Position numbers and translations under genes: made by a program. Shown here in pieces: positions 11,230 to 22,843 of a DNA stretch of 64,000 bases. The notes under the pieces were generated by a model. That model was given only the letters and a program-made list of their open reading frames with translations, did not search any database and was not told the origin of the DNA. The stretch spans positions 432,837 to 496,836 of the forward strand of contig MNCI01011128.1 of the NCBI GenBank assembly GCA_015680685.1, given 5' to 3'. The stretch's first letter is position 1; the number at the start of each line of letters is the position of its first letter. This DNA comes from Gnetum montanum (Eukaryota > Streptophyta > Gnetopsida > Gnetales > Gnetaceae).

Positions 11230-11353
11230 GTTATAGTTTTGATGCTTAACTTGTGTGTGTGTTAGTAGAATTATGTAAAGATACGAAGATTGATTTTATA
11301 GTTCTTGATACAATGAACTTTATAAGATCAATTACTTAGCATACATTGACACA

Positions 11354-11371
11354 TCCCTAGCAATGGCACTA
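11354..11371 (-). other. Primer binding site of E0
   Basis: On the minus strand, TAGTGCCATTGCTAGGGA lies one base from the LTR end. It is close to the complement of the tRNA-Asp 3' end, with transitions at several sites. Confidence 0.65.
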
Positions 11372-11372
11372 A

Positions 11373-12248
11373 TGATGAGTGGTGGAGTAGCCAACAGTCT
11401 ACCATACAAGTCATGAATGCTCATGTGTGACCAAATTGTAATTCGTAGATGGATAATGTAATTATGCTAGTAATTGATATTAAGGTCAAGATCGTTGTCT
11501 TCCCACTTTGAGCTATGGAATTTCTAGTGTATGGTTTAGCTTTTAGTGAGACATATGATTAACTAATGTTGTATGGCTTTGAATGTTCCTAATGGTAAAC
11601 ATGATTGAGTGAAAGGTAACATTCTAAGTCTAGTTAACTAGGAAAACATAAATCTATCTTATCCTAGTACGATGGATATCCGGTCATGGTCTACTATATA
11701 TGCCTTGGACCCATGTAGTCATCACTAGGATTACCAAGTGGTATTAATACTAAGTGAATCAAGAAATGCCACTACTAGGTTACCAAATAACTACACTTAG
11801 CATTCGAAACCATTTGTATCCATTCCACTTACCAATGACATGTAAAATAAAGTATGTGGAATGTGAATGATTAACTAAGAAAATAGTAAAGATTATGCTA
11901 AGTAAACAAATGAAACTAAGGAAATGCTGCAATGATGAAAAGCAATCTTGATCTTTATTGCCATCATGAACTATGTCCAAGTACAATTCACTTGAATAAA
12001 GAAACCATTCAACTAATAAACATCACACCATCGACATTCACTTTCTATTACAACTATGAAATAAAACTACAAGAGTTTCCTGAAGACTTGGAATGAAAAC
12101 GTTATGGATTGTGCACCCAAGTGCTAGTATTTATAGGGTTGCATGCATCTCAAGACATCATATCAATGATGACATAACATAGGTTACGACATCATTGTTA
12201 TGATATCGTAGATACGATATCATAGTGCAACAAAAATTGAGTTTACCA
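11373..12248 (-). repeat. 5' LTR of E0
   Basis: On the minus strand it starts TGGTAAACTCAATTTTTG at 12248 and ends ..CCACTCATCA at 11373. TATA-like box at 12128-12135. Dyads, including two full GATATC sites, lie at about 12150-12222. It is more diverged from the E1 LTRs than these are from each other. Confidence 0.85.
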
Positions 12249-13653
12249 ATGAGTTTTTATTAGAAGAGTGAGAAAGAATGAGAGTTTTTTTAAAGAGAGT
12301 TTGGGAGAGAACAATCTTTAGTTTAGGAGAGATGAGTTAGAGAAATGCTTGAAGGGGAGTTTGATGATGTATATTTGGCTATAAGCAAGCAATATTTTCA
12401 GCTATATTTTCAACTATATAGGCAAAGTAGTGATGTATTTGGAAAGCAAGTAGTGGTGTCTCAAATAAGTAAATTTTTTGCAATTCATTAATATGTAGTT
12501 ATTATAGTGTGTGCAAAGTGACTCATAATTTTGATGTTGATATTCTAGAACATATATGCTTCGTAACTATGGGTCATATGTTCAATTCCATCAGGCAGTA
12601 CTAAGGAATTCTAAAAGTGGTCCTGTAGATCCAAGGGGTCTTAGTGGATGATATAAGTAAAAATTTTCTATAATATATGCTTGTTCCTTGCTTTGTTGAA
12701 CTTTTAAATCTTTCTTTAATTTTTGAAAATTCAAGATAATTAGGCTTCTTAATAACATTATTAGAGATGAAACTATTTTTACTTTTGTTTAATATACATG
12801 GGAGAAGGCTTTTAGCTTTTATCTCTAAGAAGTAAACCTTTTGAAATTTTGATTTATGATCTTGATAATTTATTTAAAAGTTGAGAATGAGAAGAAAAAA
12901 TTTTGAAATTTTGATTTATGTTCTTGGTAATATATCTAAAAGTTCAGAATAGTTTGCATTAAGCTTTTGCAAATATTTTTTTTCAAAAGAATGGTAGATT
13001 TTTTTCTTAACTCCAAAGTTACATATAAGATCATTATCAAGAATAATTTTATTCATGATAAATTTAATAAGGCTTGGAGAAAGCGATTATCGTTGCAACT
13101 CAAAGTTGCTGATGAGATTATCTAACATGCTGGGAAATGGTTATCTAGAATTTATAACAACTTTCAACCAAAAATCAATGATATCTTTTATGATGATTAA
13201 CCCACTTTGTTTATTCTCTTTTCGTGTATTTGGAAGTGTCATTAGGTGCTTGTACTCTATTCTATTTGGAATCTTTAGTGTGTAGTTATTTTCTAACAAG
13301 GGCATAACCATGATATCTTTTTAGGAGTTGAATATCAGATTCTCAATGATTTTGCTTTTACTTATAACTTCAAGTTGGAAAGCTTCTTGTGAAGATTAAA
13401 CAATTAATTTGTTTTCTATAATATTATTTGTTTTGTTCTAGAGTTTCAAGTTAGGAAAGATATGAGTGTTGTAATTTGTTTCTTATTTCTAATTGTTCAT
13501 CTCATATCTTTAGAGTAGTGAAAACTTGTGAGGGTGCTTTTGAATAAGAGTAAGACATGATACTTTTCCTACTTTAGAGGGAATGTTTTTCAAGATTGGT
13601 TGTAAGGATGAAAACTTGAATAGGCATCTTCAAAATCATTGGGCTTTTTCCAT

Positions 13654-13718
13654 ATACTCTCTCTTCTATATTGATGATGTAATGTACTCTTAATTTTTTA
13701 AATTATTATTCATTTTTT
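13654..13718 (+). repeat. 60-bp dispersed repeat, copy 1
   Basis: The sequence around ACTCTCTCTTCTATATTGAT, then ATGTACTCTTAATTTTTTAAA, recurs in the same orientation at 16958-17014 with a few changes and indels. The two copies lie on either side of the GC-richer island. Confidence 0.55.
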
Positions 13719-13843
13719 AACTAGGATGATGATAATTATTCATTTTTGGGGATCCTCATAGTTGTGTCTTTCCTTTTTTACATTGCTTAGTTGATGAGAG
13801 CATGTGATGTATTGTGGTTTGCAACTCACAAGTTTAATTCCAA

Positions 13844-13846
13844 TGG

Positions 13847-13880
<34 letters not shown>
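13844..13880. repeat. (GT)n(AT)n microsatellite
   Basis: About six GT repeats run into about ten AT repeats, then leave the pattern at TTCATTTAA. Confidence 0.9.
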
Positions 13881-13884
<4 letters not shown>

Positions 13885-14949
13885 AATTTGGTCCAAAAGT
13901 CCCCAAATATCACTTGTTTAATCATTGTCCAACTTGTTGTCTATGATTTTGATATTGTTACATCATCTACACCTCTCATAACAAATAATGATATATTTGT
14001 TTTTTTGCATCAATTTAGACTAGACTACAAATAAGGTCAACTAAATCAACAAGAAAAAGATGATAAAATCTTTGTTATGAGTACTTACATAAAGTTAATG
14101 AACTTTGAAAGTCTCATGAAAAAATCAACTATTTTTACTTCAAATAAATTCAATGCTTTGAGCAATTTAATGGAATATGTTCTTGGTCATTGAAATTTTC
14201 ATATTTCTAAATATTTTTGTATTAAAATTATATTGTTATGGCAACTCATACGATATTTGAGATCATAGTTATTTTGTTGTTTTAGATCCCCAATATCTCA
14301 TCATTGTCTTCTATCAATAGAAAGTTTGATAGGACTTGATTCACATAATTATGTAATTTAAATTGACGATGAAACTTCCACTAAAACTAACTATTACTCT
14401 TAAAACATAGTTTTATTTTTCTTTGCTCTCCAATTTTTAAAATATAGGTTTACAAGAATTCTCTGGAATTGTGATTTTGATTTAATAACATATGAATTGG
14501 AAAAGCAAATTCTTTTAAGGAATCGCAGAGAAATTTAAGGCGTTAAAAACTAACTTTACCAAATAAATCCTAGCTCATTAGCTATTAAAATTAAGTTTTT
14601 AAGTAAAATCTATCGGACAAAATAGATGTAGATGTTAGCGGAAGGTGAAAATAGAACGAAAGCATAATGAAGTCAAGTTGCAGGGTATTTATTCTCCCAT
14701 CCTTGAAATGATTCAATACAGGATGATTTAAAATCTATGGCAAACAAACAAAATGCATCTCTGTACTAGACATTTTCAATGAGATCGTATTCTAAAGTTT
14801 TGGGTTGCTCATCACGTACATAAAGCAAGCGATGCAAAAATTAAAACTGTTGAAATTTAATATGGGATTTCGTTAAAACAAGAAGCCGACGAGTAGCAGC
14901 AGCCTGACGGAGGATCTGTTTCGTCAACTCAATTAAAATTCAATTCGTT

Positions 14950-15455
14950 TCAAGCGCTGAAATGTCTATTTCTTCTGCAAGCCAGCTGGAGGAGGAGGAG
15001 AATGAGAAACGATGCAGGCAGAGCCACAGAAGAAAGTAGCAACATCTTGTCATGGCCGTATCTGTTCTTCTTATGCGTTTTCATGGCCCTTAAACTGAGC
15101 CTGTTGCCATTGCCATGCATGTGGCCGATATCCCTTCTATTTCTATTATCATTCTCATTCTCATCACCACTAGCAACATCATTCTCAGACAACGCGTCTG
15201 TGCATATTTTTCTGTGCGTCTGCGTCTGCGTGCATGTCTCGTAAAAGAGCAGGAGATTCAACCAAAGCACGAAGATGAATAAGAGGAGCCATGAGAGGAG
15301 CACAGTTGCAGGGGGGGAAAAATGAAAAAGATGATGATATTATGGAACTCGGAATAATCATGTGAAGCAAGAGCATGAGCTTGGTGGAGATGCCCAAGAA
15401 CTCTGTTATTGCATTTGGCTCTGCGTCTTCGGCACCATGCTGCTGCTTGATTTCA
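14950..15455 (-). pseudogene. Host-like open frame in a GC-richer island
   Basis: One minus-strand frame is open from just after a TGA near 15455 to a TGA at 14950, about 168 codons, but has no ATG near its start. It encodes a hydrophobic segment (LLSWLLLFIFVLWLNLLLFY), an acidic/Asn linker, a basic stretch (THKKNRYGHDK), a second hydrophobic segment (LLLSSVALPASFLILLLL) and a basic C-terminus. Another frame gives a 70-residue ORF from 15397 that overlaps it, and a C7 run near 15310-15320 could hide a frameshift between the two. Composition and a TATA-like box upstream suggest a host gene or its remnant, family unknown. It could also be chance. Confidence 0.3.
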
Positions 15456-15527
15456 CACCCTCCCTGCGTTGATCGTAAGAACTCTGCGTTTTTGGATTCT
15501 CTGGTTTGGTTTGGGGTTTTGTGCTGG

Positions 15528-15540
15528 CGCTTATAAGAAG
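15528..15540 (-). promoter_or_regulatory. TATA-like box upstream of the GC-richer frame
   Basis: On the minus strand, CTTCTTATAAGCGCC lies about 75 bp before the open frame at 15455. It is a plausible core promoter for a minus-strand transcript, with no other support. Confidence 0.3.
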
Positions 15541-15599
15541 GGTCCCGAGCCTTTTGGCTTCTCAGCGACGCTTATGCCTCCCTTTTCAATTTCGATTGA

Positions 15600-17883
15600 A
15601 ATGCCCGTGACAATGTCATAAACAATAATTATTAAATAGTATCCAATGTCAATGTCCTCACCCTGTTTAAATTATATCATAATTCTGATGGCCTAATCGT
15701 TAAGGGCAAGGATTGATGACATGATTTTCTTCCAGATGACTTGTGAACTACTCCCATGTTTTAAACTTTATTCTGTTTAGATTACATGGTAGTGTATATT
15801 TTAACAACAAGGAAGATATCTTGGAAGGCTAAGGTAAAATAAGTTAGTATCAAATGAGGGAGTGAATTTGCGGCGTAGTGAATTTGCGGCGTAGCCTGAG
15901 GATTGTGTTTGAATGCGTAACAAAAATTAAAGAAAAATAACATCTATCGTTTCAAAATATAAATAAAAATTTTTAAAAATCACATTATAATAAAATTTAT
16001 AAATGGTACAGAGAATAAAAAGATGAATATAACTCTAAATAAATTGTGAAAATTGGAAAACAACCGCATAGTTTGTAGGTTTAAATAGGCCTAACTCTTT
16101 AAAGTTTGTAAGACTAGTTTAGCTATATATTTATGATATATATCTATTATTTGGCCCAGAAAATATTTTATATTTTCAAATTAATAAATCTTGTATATTT
16201 AGCCGATGTAGAGGTCTGCTATTGTTATGGATTCTTAGTAGAGTGGCCTTGCTGCAGTGGTTTGTGTTTGCTGCTGGGTTACTTACTTCAAGAAAAATGC
16301 AACTCATGCTTTCTCTCTACACACAAATTCTATAATCATTCTACATCAATCATGCCCACCATGAATGAATGAGTGAATGATGGAATTGTGAATCATTAAG
16401 ACTTGCCGCTTGATTTCTTGTTCTTTTTAGAATTAGTTTGGCTGATGTAAAATTGTTTTGTTTTGATGTTGGAGTGGGTGAAATCGATTTTGCTTTCGGG
16501 GCTGTTATTGTTGTTATTGTGTGTGTCTATATTTGTTTGTTTGGATTGTCAGATTAACTGGCATATATGGGCATTCCTTGCTTGATTCATCAATTCATGG
16601 ATCTGAGAAAATTCTAGATGAAATGAGAAACCATTTCTGAAACCATGTTTTTTTGCTTCAGTATTTGGTTTTAATTTTTGGATGTAAACAGGTAGCATGA
16701 CAGCATAACGTGGTAGGTGGTGTGATGTGGCAAGGTGACAAAATGCACTCCCCTCCCACCGTTCATCATGCCAAGAGGAATTTGCCTCTTGGCCAAAATT
16801 ATATAAATGCCTTAATTAATGTAGTTTGGGAGTTTGAAAAACTCAATTAGAATGATATTTTGGCAACATGGGAATGCTATTAGTAGTGTTTTTGTTTTTT
16901 GTTCTTGTAAAAATGAAAATTGAAAAGGTATTACCAAAACTGTTCAATTTTTTTTTAGACTCTCTCTTCAATGATATGATGTACTCTAAATTTTTTAAAT
17001 ATTATTATTCATTATAGTAAAAAGACAATTACCAAAGTGGAAGAGTGTAAAATTCTCAATAAAATTCATGACTAAAATTTAAATAAGATTTCTTACCAAA
17101 TTTTTGTACAACTTTAGACTTTCAAAGTTTACATAATTTCCCTTCTCTTCCTTCTCTTTGTTGTCAATCTCATGTGCTTTTGCTATCCCATGATTAAAAT
17201 GCAATGCCAAAGGAGGGAAGAGGCCTATTTGTAGGGTGGAAAAATTATACATATGTCAACAAATATTTTGGCTACATAAGTATAAAACTACATGGTTTTT
17301 CTTTCTCACAACACCATTATATGAAAGTCTTGTCTATATGAAGTTTCCAAGTGGTAGTGTTAGAAAGTCCTTTATCAATCTACAAAAATCTCCATCCAAG
17401 AGTTCTTTCATCAATAAATTTTCATCTAGGACTAATTTAAAGGTTTTAAAGTTGAATGATGAAGATGAAGCAAGGTTGCCTAGTGCTTGAAGGTTCATAT
17501 AGAGAAACCTGATAATTACTTGAAAATGTTCATATAGAGAAAATTAATGATCACTTGAAGGTTTCCATCACTAAATCCAAGCTTGTTAGCATGGATGCTA
17601 CTTTGTGGAACCATGAATGCAATGTGTATTTCAGAAGACATAATACTTCAATCTAAGATTAGGCTTCCATGGAGTACATGTTAAGAGAAAAATTGAAATT
17701 CTTGTTTACATTGTACAATTTATTTATGAAAGTCTTGTAAATGTATGTGTGGTGGCTTTCAAGAGGAAATATTATTCAAAGAATAGTGAAACTAATGTCT
17801 ACATTATTAAAAGAATAGAAGACACAAAAGAAAAATTTCCTAATTTAGCCATTAATTTTCAAATTCAATTTTGCATTCACCTT
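15600..17883. other. Intergenic sequence, no gene supported
   Basis: AT-rich, with a short tandem duplication (two copies of GTGAATTTGCGGCGTA at about 15864-15895) and the second copy of the 60-bp repeat (16958-17014). An 84-codon ORF at 17236-17490 has no recognisable domain and is not called as a gene. Confidence 0.45.
16958..17014 (+). repeat. 60-bp dispersed repeat, copy 2
   Basis: Matches 13654-13718 in the same orientation, including the GATGTACTCTAAATTTTTTA core. Confidence 0.55.
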
Positions 17884-18662
17884 TGATGAGTGGCAAGGTA
17901 CCCCTACACTCAACCATACGAATATGTGTGTTACATGCGCGATCCGGTCGAACTCCGCAGACTAAGTGCCTACACTCCTCATGGAACACTTAAGGTTAAT
18001 CATTCGTTGTCTTCCCAGACTTACTTGTATTTGCCACGGTTGTATGGTTAAGTAAGTTTGAGGTATATGATTTTTATATCTTTTCTATTTTATCTCCTAT
18101 GCTAATGAGATGAAGGGTGAAGAGACTAATTAACTAACTTTAACTAACTAACTAAGCCTTAATTAACCTAGCATCAGTATTCGTTTCCACTTGCCGTTCA
18201 CACCCTGAACCAATGCAACCTTGGTTACCAAATGCTAGTCATTGCTGGGATCACCAAGCGTAACGCACGTGCTTGAAGTGGTCGTACTAAATGCACTTAA
18301 CTAGGAGAGATGGTTGAGAGAGATTTAATGAACTAATAAAGCATTTAAACAGTAAACAATAAATAACAATAAATAAAGTCCTATCTAGCTTAGTCCATGC
18401 ACTGTAAGGTTTATCCAAGAAGTTCGTCTTTATTTCCGTACAAAAACTTGTGTTCAAGTACAATATTTGCTCGAATAAAGATTCGTTCACTTTGGAGCTC
18501 CTACTACGGGCACATGGAAATTATTCTATCTCTAGAGAGGTAAAATTGTCAGAGTTTCACTATGGTCTAGTTCCTAAACTTAGAAACAAGGGAGAGCTGC
18601 CTCTTATTTATAGACTTGGCGGTGCACCGCGATATCGTGGGGGATGTCATGATATCGCATCC
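17884..18662 (-). repeat. Solo Athila-like LTR, inverted against the P1 5' LTR
   Basis: It begins TGATGAGTGGCAAGGTACCCC at 17884 and runs to about 18662. It is a minus-strand LTR of the P1 family: read in reverse complement it matches 18663-19453 almost throughout, including the TATA-like box (rc of tatttata at 18605-18612) and the AATAAAG context. No PBS lies to its left, so it is a solo or 3' LTR. The exact join to the next LTR is uncertain by about 30 bp. Confidence 0.85.
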
Positions 18663-18733
18663 ACCACGATATCGTGTTGTCCCCCGTGATATCGCGTACA
18701 TGATATCGTGGTGCATCGCCAAGTCTATAAATA
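18629..18733 (+). promoter_or_regulatory. Shared U3 dyad array at the palindrome centre, with TATA
   Basis: Five GATATC sites occur in about 80 bp, at roughly 18631, 18651, 18669, 18689 and 18704, most inside longer palindromes such as CGATATCG. They lie between a minus-strand TATA (18605-18612) and a plus-strand TATA (18726-18733), so both LTRs could share them. Confidence 0.6.
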
Positions 18734-19453
18734 AGAGGCGGCTCTCCCTTGTTTCTAAGTTTAGGCCTAGACCGTAGCAAAACTCTGGTAGTTTTACCTC
18801 TCCAGAGATAGAATAATTTCCATGTGCCCGCAATAGGAGCTCCAAAGTGAATGGATCTTTATTCGAGCAAATATTGTACCTGAACATAAGTTTGTGTACG
18901 AAAATAAAAACAAACTTCTTGGATAAACCTTGCAGTGCATGGACTAAGCTAGATAGGACTTTATTTATTGTTATTTATTATTTACTATTTAAATGCTTTA
19001 TTATTTCATTAAATCTCTCTCAACCTTCTCTCCTAGTTAAGTGCATTCAGTACGATCGCTTCAAGCACATGCGTTACGCTTGGTAACCCCAGCAACGACT
19101 AGCGTTTGGTAACCAAGGTTGCATTGGTTTAGGGTGTGAACAATAAGTGGGAACAGATATTGATGCCAAGTTAATTAAGGCTTAGTTAGTTAGTTAAAGT
19201 TAGTTAATTAGTCTCTTCACCCTTCGCTTCATTAGCATAGGAGATAAAATAGAAAAGATATAAAAATCATATACCTCAGACTTACTTAACCATACAACCA
19301 TGACAAATACAAGTAAGTCTTGGAAGACAACGAATGATTAACCTTAAGTGTTCCATGAGGCGTGTAGGCACTTAGTCTGTGGAGTTTGACTAGATCGCGC
19401 GTGTAACGCTTGTATTCGTATGGTTGAGTGTAGGGGTACCTCGCCACTCATCA
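18663..19453 (+). repeat. 5' LTR of P1
   Basis: It ends ..CCACTCATCA at 19453, one base before the PBS. TATAAATA at 18726-18733. GATATC dyads upstream at about 18664-18712. It is collinear with 27673-28495 from the TATA region on, but its first tens of bases do not match the start of that LTR, so it may be slightly truncated at the palindrome centre. Confidence 0.85.
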
Positions 19454-19454
19454 T

Positions 19455-19472
19455 TGGCGTTGTTGCCGAGGA
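19455..19472 (+). other. Primer binding site of P1
   Basis: TGGCGTTGTTGCCGAGGA differs from TGGCGCCGTTGCCGGGGA (complement of the tRNA-Asp 3' end) at three positions, all transitions of C to T or G to A. Confidence 0.8.
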
Positions 19473-19599
19473 CTAAGTTGTTTGTGCGCTAAGTAGAACA
19501 TAGGAAATTATCCACATCGTTGGGAGCTTAAACAAACCCTTAGGGTTAATCAAACAAAAAATTATATAACGGTTAATCAGCACACCAAAATAAGACATA

Positions 19600-21940
19600 A
19601 CGTCTTCTTCTTCTTCTCATAAGAGCACTTCACCACCTAGGGATCATACAAGAAACAATCGGTAGTCTAAAACACATAACCAAAATCCACCAGTTCCTCA
19701 ATAGTACTAGGTGGTATATACTCATCTTGATGAGTATATACCTGATTTTACTTTTATCCTCCATCAAGATGAACAACTGCGTTGGAGAGACTTGCAAGGT
19801 AACATGGTGTTACCTCCAGATCGAGTAGTCTCTGACATGCTCCTTCATGCTCTTGCACTGATAGGCATGACACAACTATACGCTGAATACATTATAGGTG
19901 ATTTTGACATAAGGGATTACCATCCCATAGCAGCACAACATTTAAGGGACTCAAGGTAGGAGAGCCACCATACATTGTTGAAGGGAAAAGGGGTCCCGCA
20001 CCTCCTAAGTGAAATTGGAGATGTTGAACCACTTATAATAGGTTCTCCATCAAATGATGTTTTCCCTTCTAACAATAGTGAGGAGGTGGGGTATCAGAAC
20101 CTACACTCCACGATACACAACCTTGGTTCTGATTCCCATGAATGCCAACTTTTCACTGAGGGAACAAAAACACGTGGCAAGGACAGGCATTTTGATCGTC
20201 ATCATGATCGGGGCCGTAGCCATTGAAGAGAAGGTAAGAAACATCATCATGGCAATGGTTCTCCTTCTTCTTGCCCTTGATCACATCATTCACCCTCTCC
20301 TTCCACATCAAGGGTAGTCATAAAGAGCATAATGGTGAGGATAAGGATGAGCAAAATGAGAGACCTCGACGAGAGAGTTGAGAGCGAGGATAAAGAAGGG
20401 AAAGTAGGGAACAACGTAGGCATCATGGATGTCATGAAAGAGATGATCGTGATGAACCCCTACTTGCCACCTGAAGTATGCTAGATATTATGGAGGCAGT
20501 TAGAATACCCACAAGGCATAAAAAAGATAGTCAGATCAAGAGACTAGATATGAACAATATCCCACGCTTCGAAGGGGGATACAATGCTGATTCACAGAAT
20601 CATTTATAGTCATTCCACGATGCCTGCACCTTGCAAAACATAGAAAACGAGTGGTAGAAACTGAAGTTGTTTTCTAGGACACTCATAAAGGAAGCAGAGA
20701 GTTGGTACCGGTCCTTAGAGCCAGAAACCATTAGGAGGTGGAGTTCGATGTTAGAACTCTTTAACGATAAATACCAAATGTACTCCAAAGTGTCCAACTT
20801 ACGTAAGCAGATCCAAGGATGGAAGCAAGGTAATCACAAACCCTTGGATGCTTCCATGGGCCGATATTATGCATTTCTACATCGTTGCCCAGGCCATGGT
20901 TACGCACAATGGGATCAACTCCGCCACCTCGTAGATGGGCTAAGGTACGAAACTAGGAGAACCCTTGGGACTTATGCCTAAGGGAGATTATCAGAACTTA
21001 GATCCCATGTTGGAGCAAGTAGCTAAAGAAGAAGGGGAGGTATGGAAAAGAGAAAGCATGGAAGAATATAACCGTGATCCTTCCCTTCGAAAGAAGGGAG
21101 TAATATTCTGTGATGAAGAGGATGAGTCATCACTCGAAGAGTTGGTGAATAGAAAAACCTTGCCACTTCAGAAACTAACAACGGAAGTGGCGGCTAAGGT
21201 AGATCAAATACAAGATTCCTTGGATAGTAGATCTGAACTTGTCCTAAAAATCATAGAGGAGTCTAAGGAGGAACGAAGTAGTGACCATGGTAAGAAAAAG
21301 AAGAGAGATTCAGGCCATGCACGTGACAAGGGTAAGGGAAAAATGACTATCTCTGATGAGGTTGTGGATTCTAACATGCACAATGACGATGGATGTGAGA
21401 TCTACCAATATGACCATCCTAAGGGATGTTGCCTAATCCCCCCCCATCTGCAAAAGGCTGGGGTGTATGCACTCAATCCAAGACTTAACCAACGGTAAGC
21501 ATCCCTTCGGTTACCTTATTCCTAAGGTAACCCAAGGTAGTTTCACCAACCGTTAATGTATTATCCAAGTGGAACTCCGTCACAACCTATTAGGCAACAT
21601 CAGTAGTGGCAACACCCATAGTCATGGGGGATGCCACTGCCTAGGCAACAATACCCTTACCGGCAACCCAATCCGTATGGCTACTACGTGCAGCAGCCGA
21701 TTTTTCCAAGTGACTCTATGGGTCATGTAACCCCACAATGTCACTACCTAGTTCAGGAGTATTTTTAAACTTCCACTTCTGGAAGGGACACTCCGCATGT
21801 ATGTCATCCTCCGAGTCCATCCGCACCTCTTATACTAGTAGCTCCACCACCAACCACTCCAATAATGCCAAGGGTATTTCCCACTCAACCGCAGCAACCC
21901 AATGTCATGAGGGCTTCCAATCCTTAATTCTCAGTTAGTC
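19600..21940 (+). pseudogene. gag: P1 gag, Athila type
   Basis: The start codon seen in P2 (ATG 28643) is ACG here at 19600-19602. The N-terminal block VYTHLDEYIPDFTFILHQDE and RWRDLQGN is at 19710-19805, and an acidic/His-rich linker (RHFDRHHDRGRSH) near 20190. The Athila gag core is at about 20560-21000 (AESWYRSLEPETIRRW, MGRYYAFLHRCPGHGYAQW, LRHLVDGLRYETRRTL). A charged region at 21000-21500 includes a K-rich stretch and YQYDHPKGCC near 21400-21430. The Q/P-rich tail ends near 21900. Reading frames shift several times and stops interrupt. It would build the particle shell. Confidence 0.8.
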
Positions 21941-21951
21941 CTGATAATCTT

Positions 21952-22716
21952 ATGCTGAAAAGACCCTTCTTCAAAATCAACAATCCAACCAAGCCCTTGC
22001 CCTCACAAGCGGTGGAACATCTCAACACCTTCATATCAAATAAGGTTTCGGGATCCCCTTCAAACCAAAAATTGAGGCCAATGCACATAGTTGTGTTTAC
22101 ACATACCATTACTGACTGGATTAAGGTAGGCCACCTTTCCAAGAAATTCTCTGATCCTAGAAGCCCCCTAATTTATCTTCAAGTTGTTGGGAATGAATCT
22201 CATAAGGCTCTTCTTGACTCAGGCTTCGGAGTTAACCTAATTTCACAAGAATTGTATAAAACCTGGAACCTGCCTCCACTCAAGAAGAGCAATATTCACT
22301 TAGAGCTGGCTGACCAATCGATCATTGTTCCTTTGGGATAGGTTGAGGACATTGTTACCATAGTGGGTGGTTGGTCATACCTAGCTGATTTCTTGGTGAT
22401 CCAAATAAACGATGACAAAGGGGACTTCCTGATAATAATGGGAAGGGCATGGCTGAGTATAATAGATGCACGCCTAGAAATCTGTAATCTTTCCCTAGAA
22501 ATATCCAAGAAAAATACTTTTGGAAATATTGAGAAGAAGAAAGTTCCATGCATCGCATATAGTGACACAGGGTGTCATTGCTTGCAGAAATCATGGGTAA
22601 TGCGAAGTTTAACATTGCCTGCATGCAATCGGTGTGCACAAGACATTGACATACAAAAGTGCCTATATGCAGCAGCCACACAACAAGAAAACACCCAGTG
22701 GCTGATGGCTGATTAA
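21952..22716 (+). pseudogene. P1 aspartic protease
   Basis: The frame PLIYLQVVGNESHKALLDSG has the catalytic D-S-G near 22220, then VNLISQELYKTWNLPP and LELADQSIIVPLG. A TAG at 22339-22341 splits the domain where E1 has Gln. It resumes with VGGWSYLADFLVI.., IIMGRAWLSIIDARL and a tail to the stop at 22714. The tail lines up with E1 and P2. The protease would cut the Gag-Pol precursor inside the particle. Confidence 0.8.
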
Positions 22717-22843
22717 GAGAGAAACTCGATAACTTGCATGGAACTGACTGAGGGGATAACTAGTGCTTACGTTGAAAGGGTAGATGCACTTGAGCAAGTT
22801 CGTTGCCAACTTCTAGCCCTTAACTTTGAAAACATTAACTAGG

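Larger units (their letters stand above)
77..12248 (-). mobile_element. E0: old Athila-like Ty3/gypsy element, split by E1
   Basis: E0 is visible as gag sequence at 77-585, gag start and leader at 11068-11353, a PBS at 11354-11371 and a 5' LTR at 11373-12248, all on the minus strand. The gag reading resumes across E1: the sequence ending at 585 and the sequence starting at 11068 join to match the equivalent stretch of P1 gag (rc of about 19750-19790). The flanks carry TTGGT at 581-585 and 11068-11072, a 5-bp target duplication for E1. The 3' part of E0 lies outside the window or was lost at the LTR at 1-76. Confidence 0.75.
12249..14949. other. Old intergenic sequence, no gene supported
   Basis: Very AT-rich. 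Short ORFs on both strands have no recognisable domains. It contains a GT/AT microsatellite (13844-13880) and one member of a dispersed 60-bp repeat (13654-13718). I found no LTR ends, PBS or polymerase motifs. Confidence 0.5.

Noticed and set aside
13804-14034. ORF of 76 codons spanning the GT/AT microsatellite
   Set aside because: The frame is open because of the repeat (VCVYIYIYIYI), with no homologue recognised.
15002-15244. Plus-strand ORF with hydrophobic segments in the GC-richer island
   Set aside because: It is opposite the longer minus-strand frame, with no TATA-like box or homologue. Probably a shadow.
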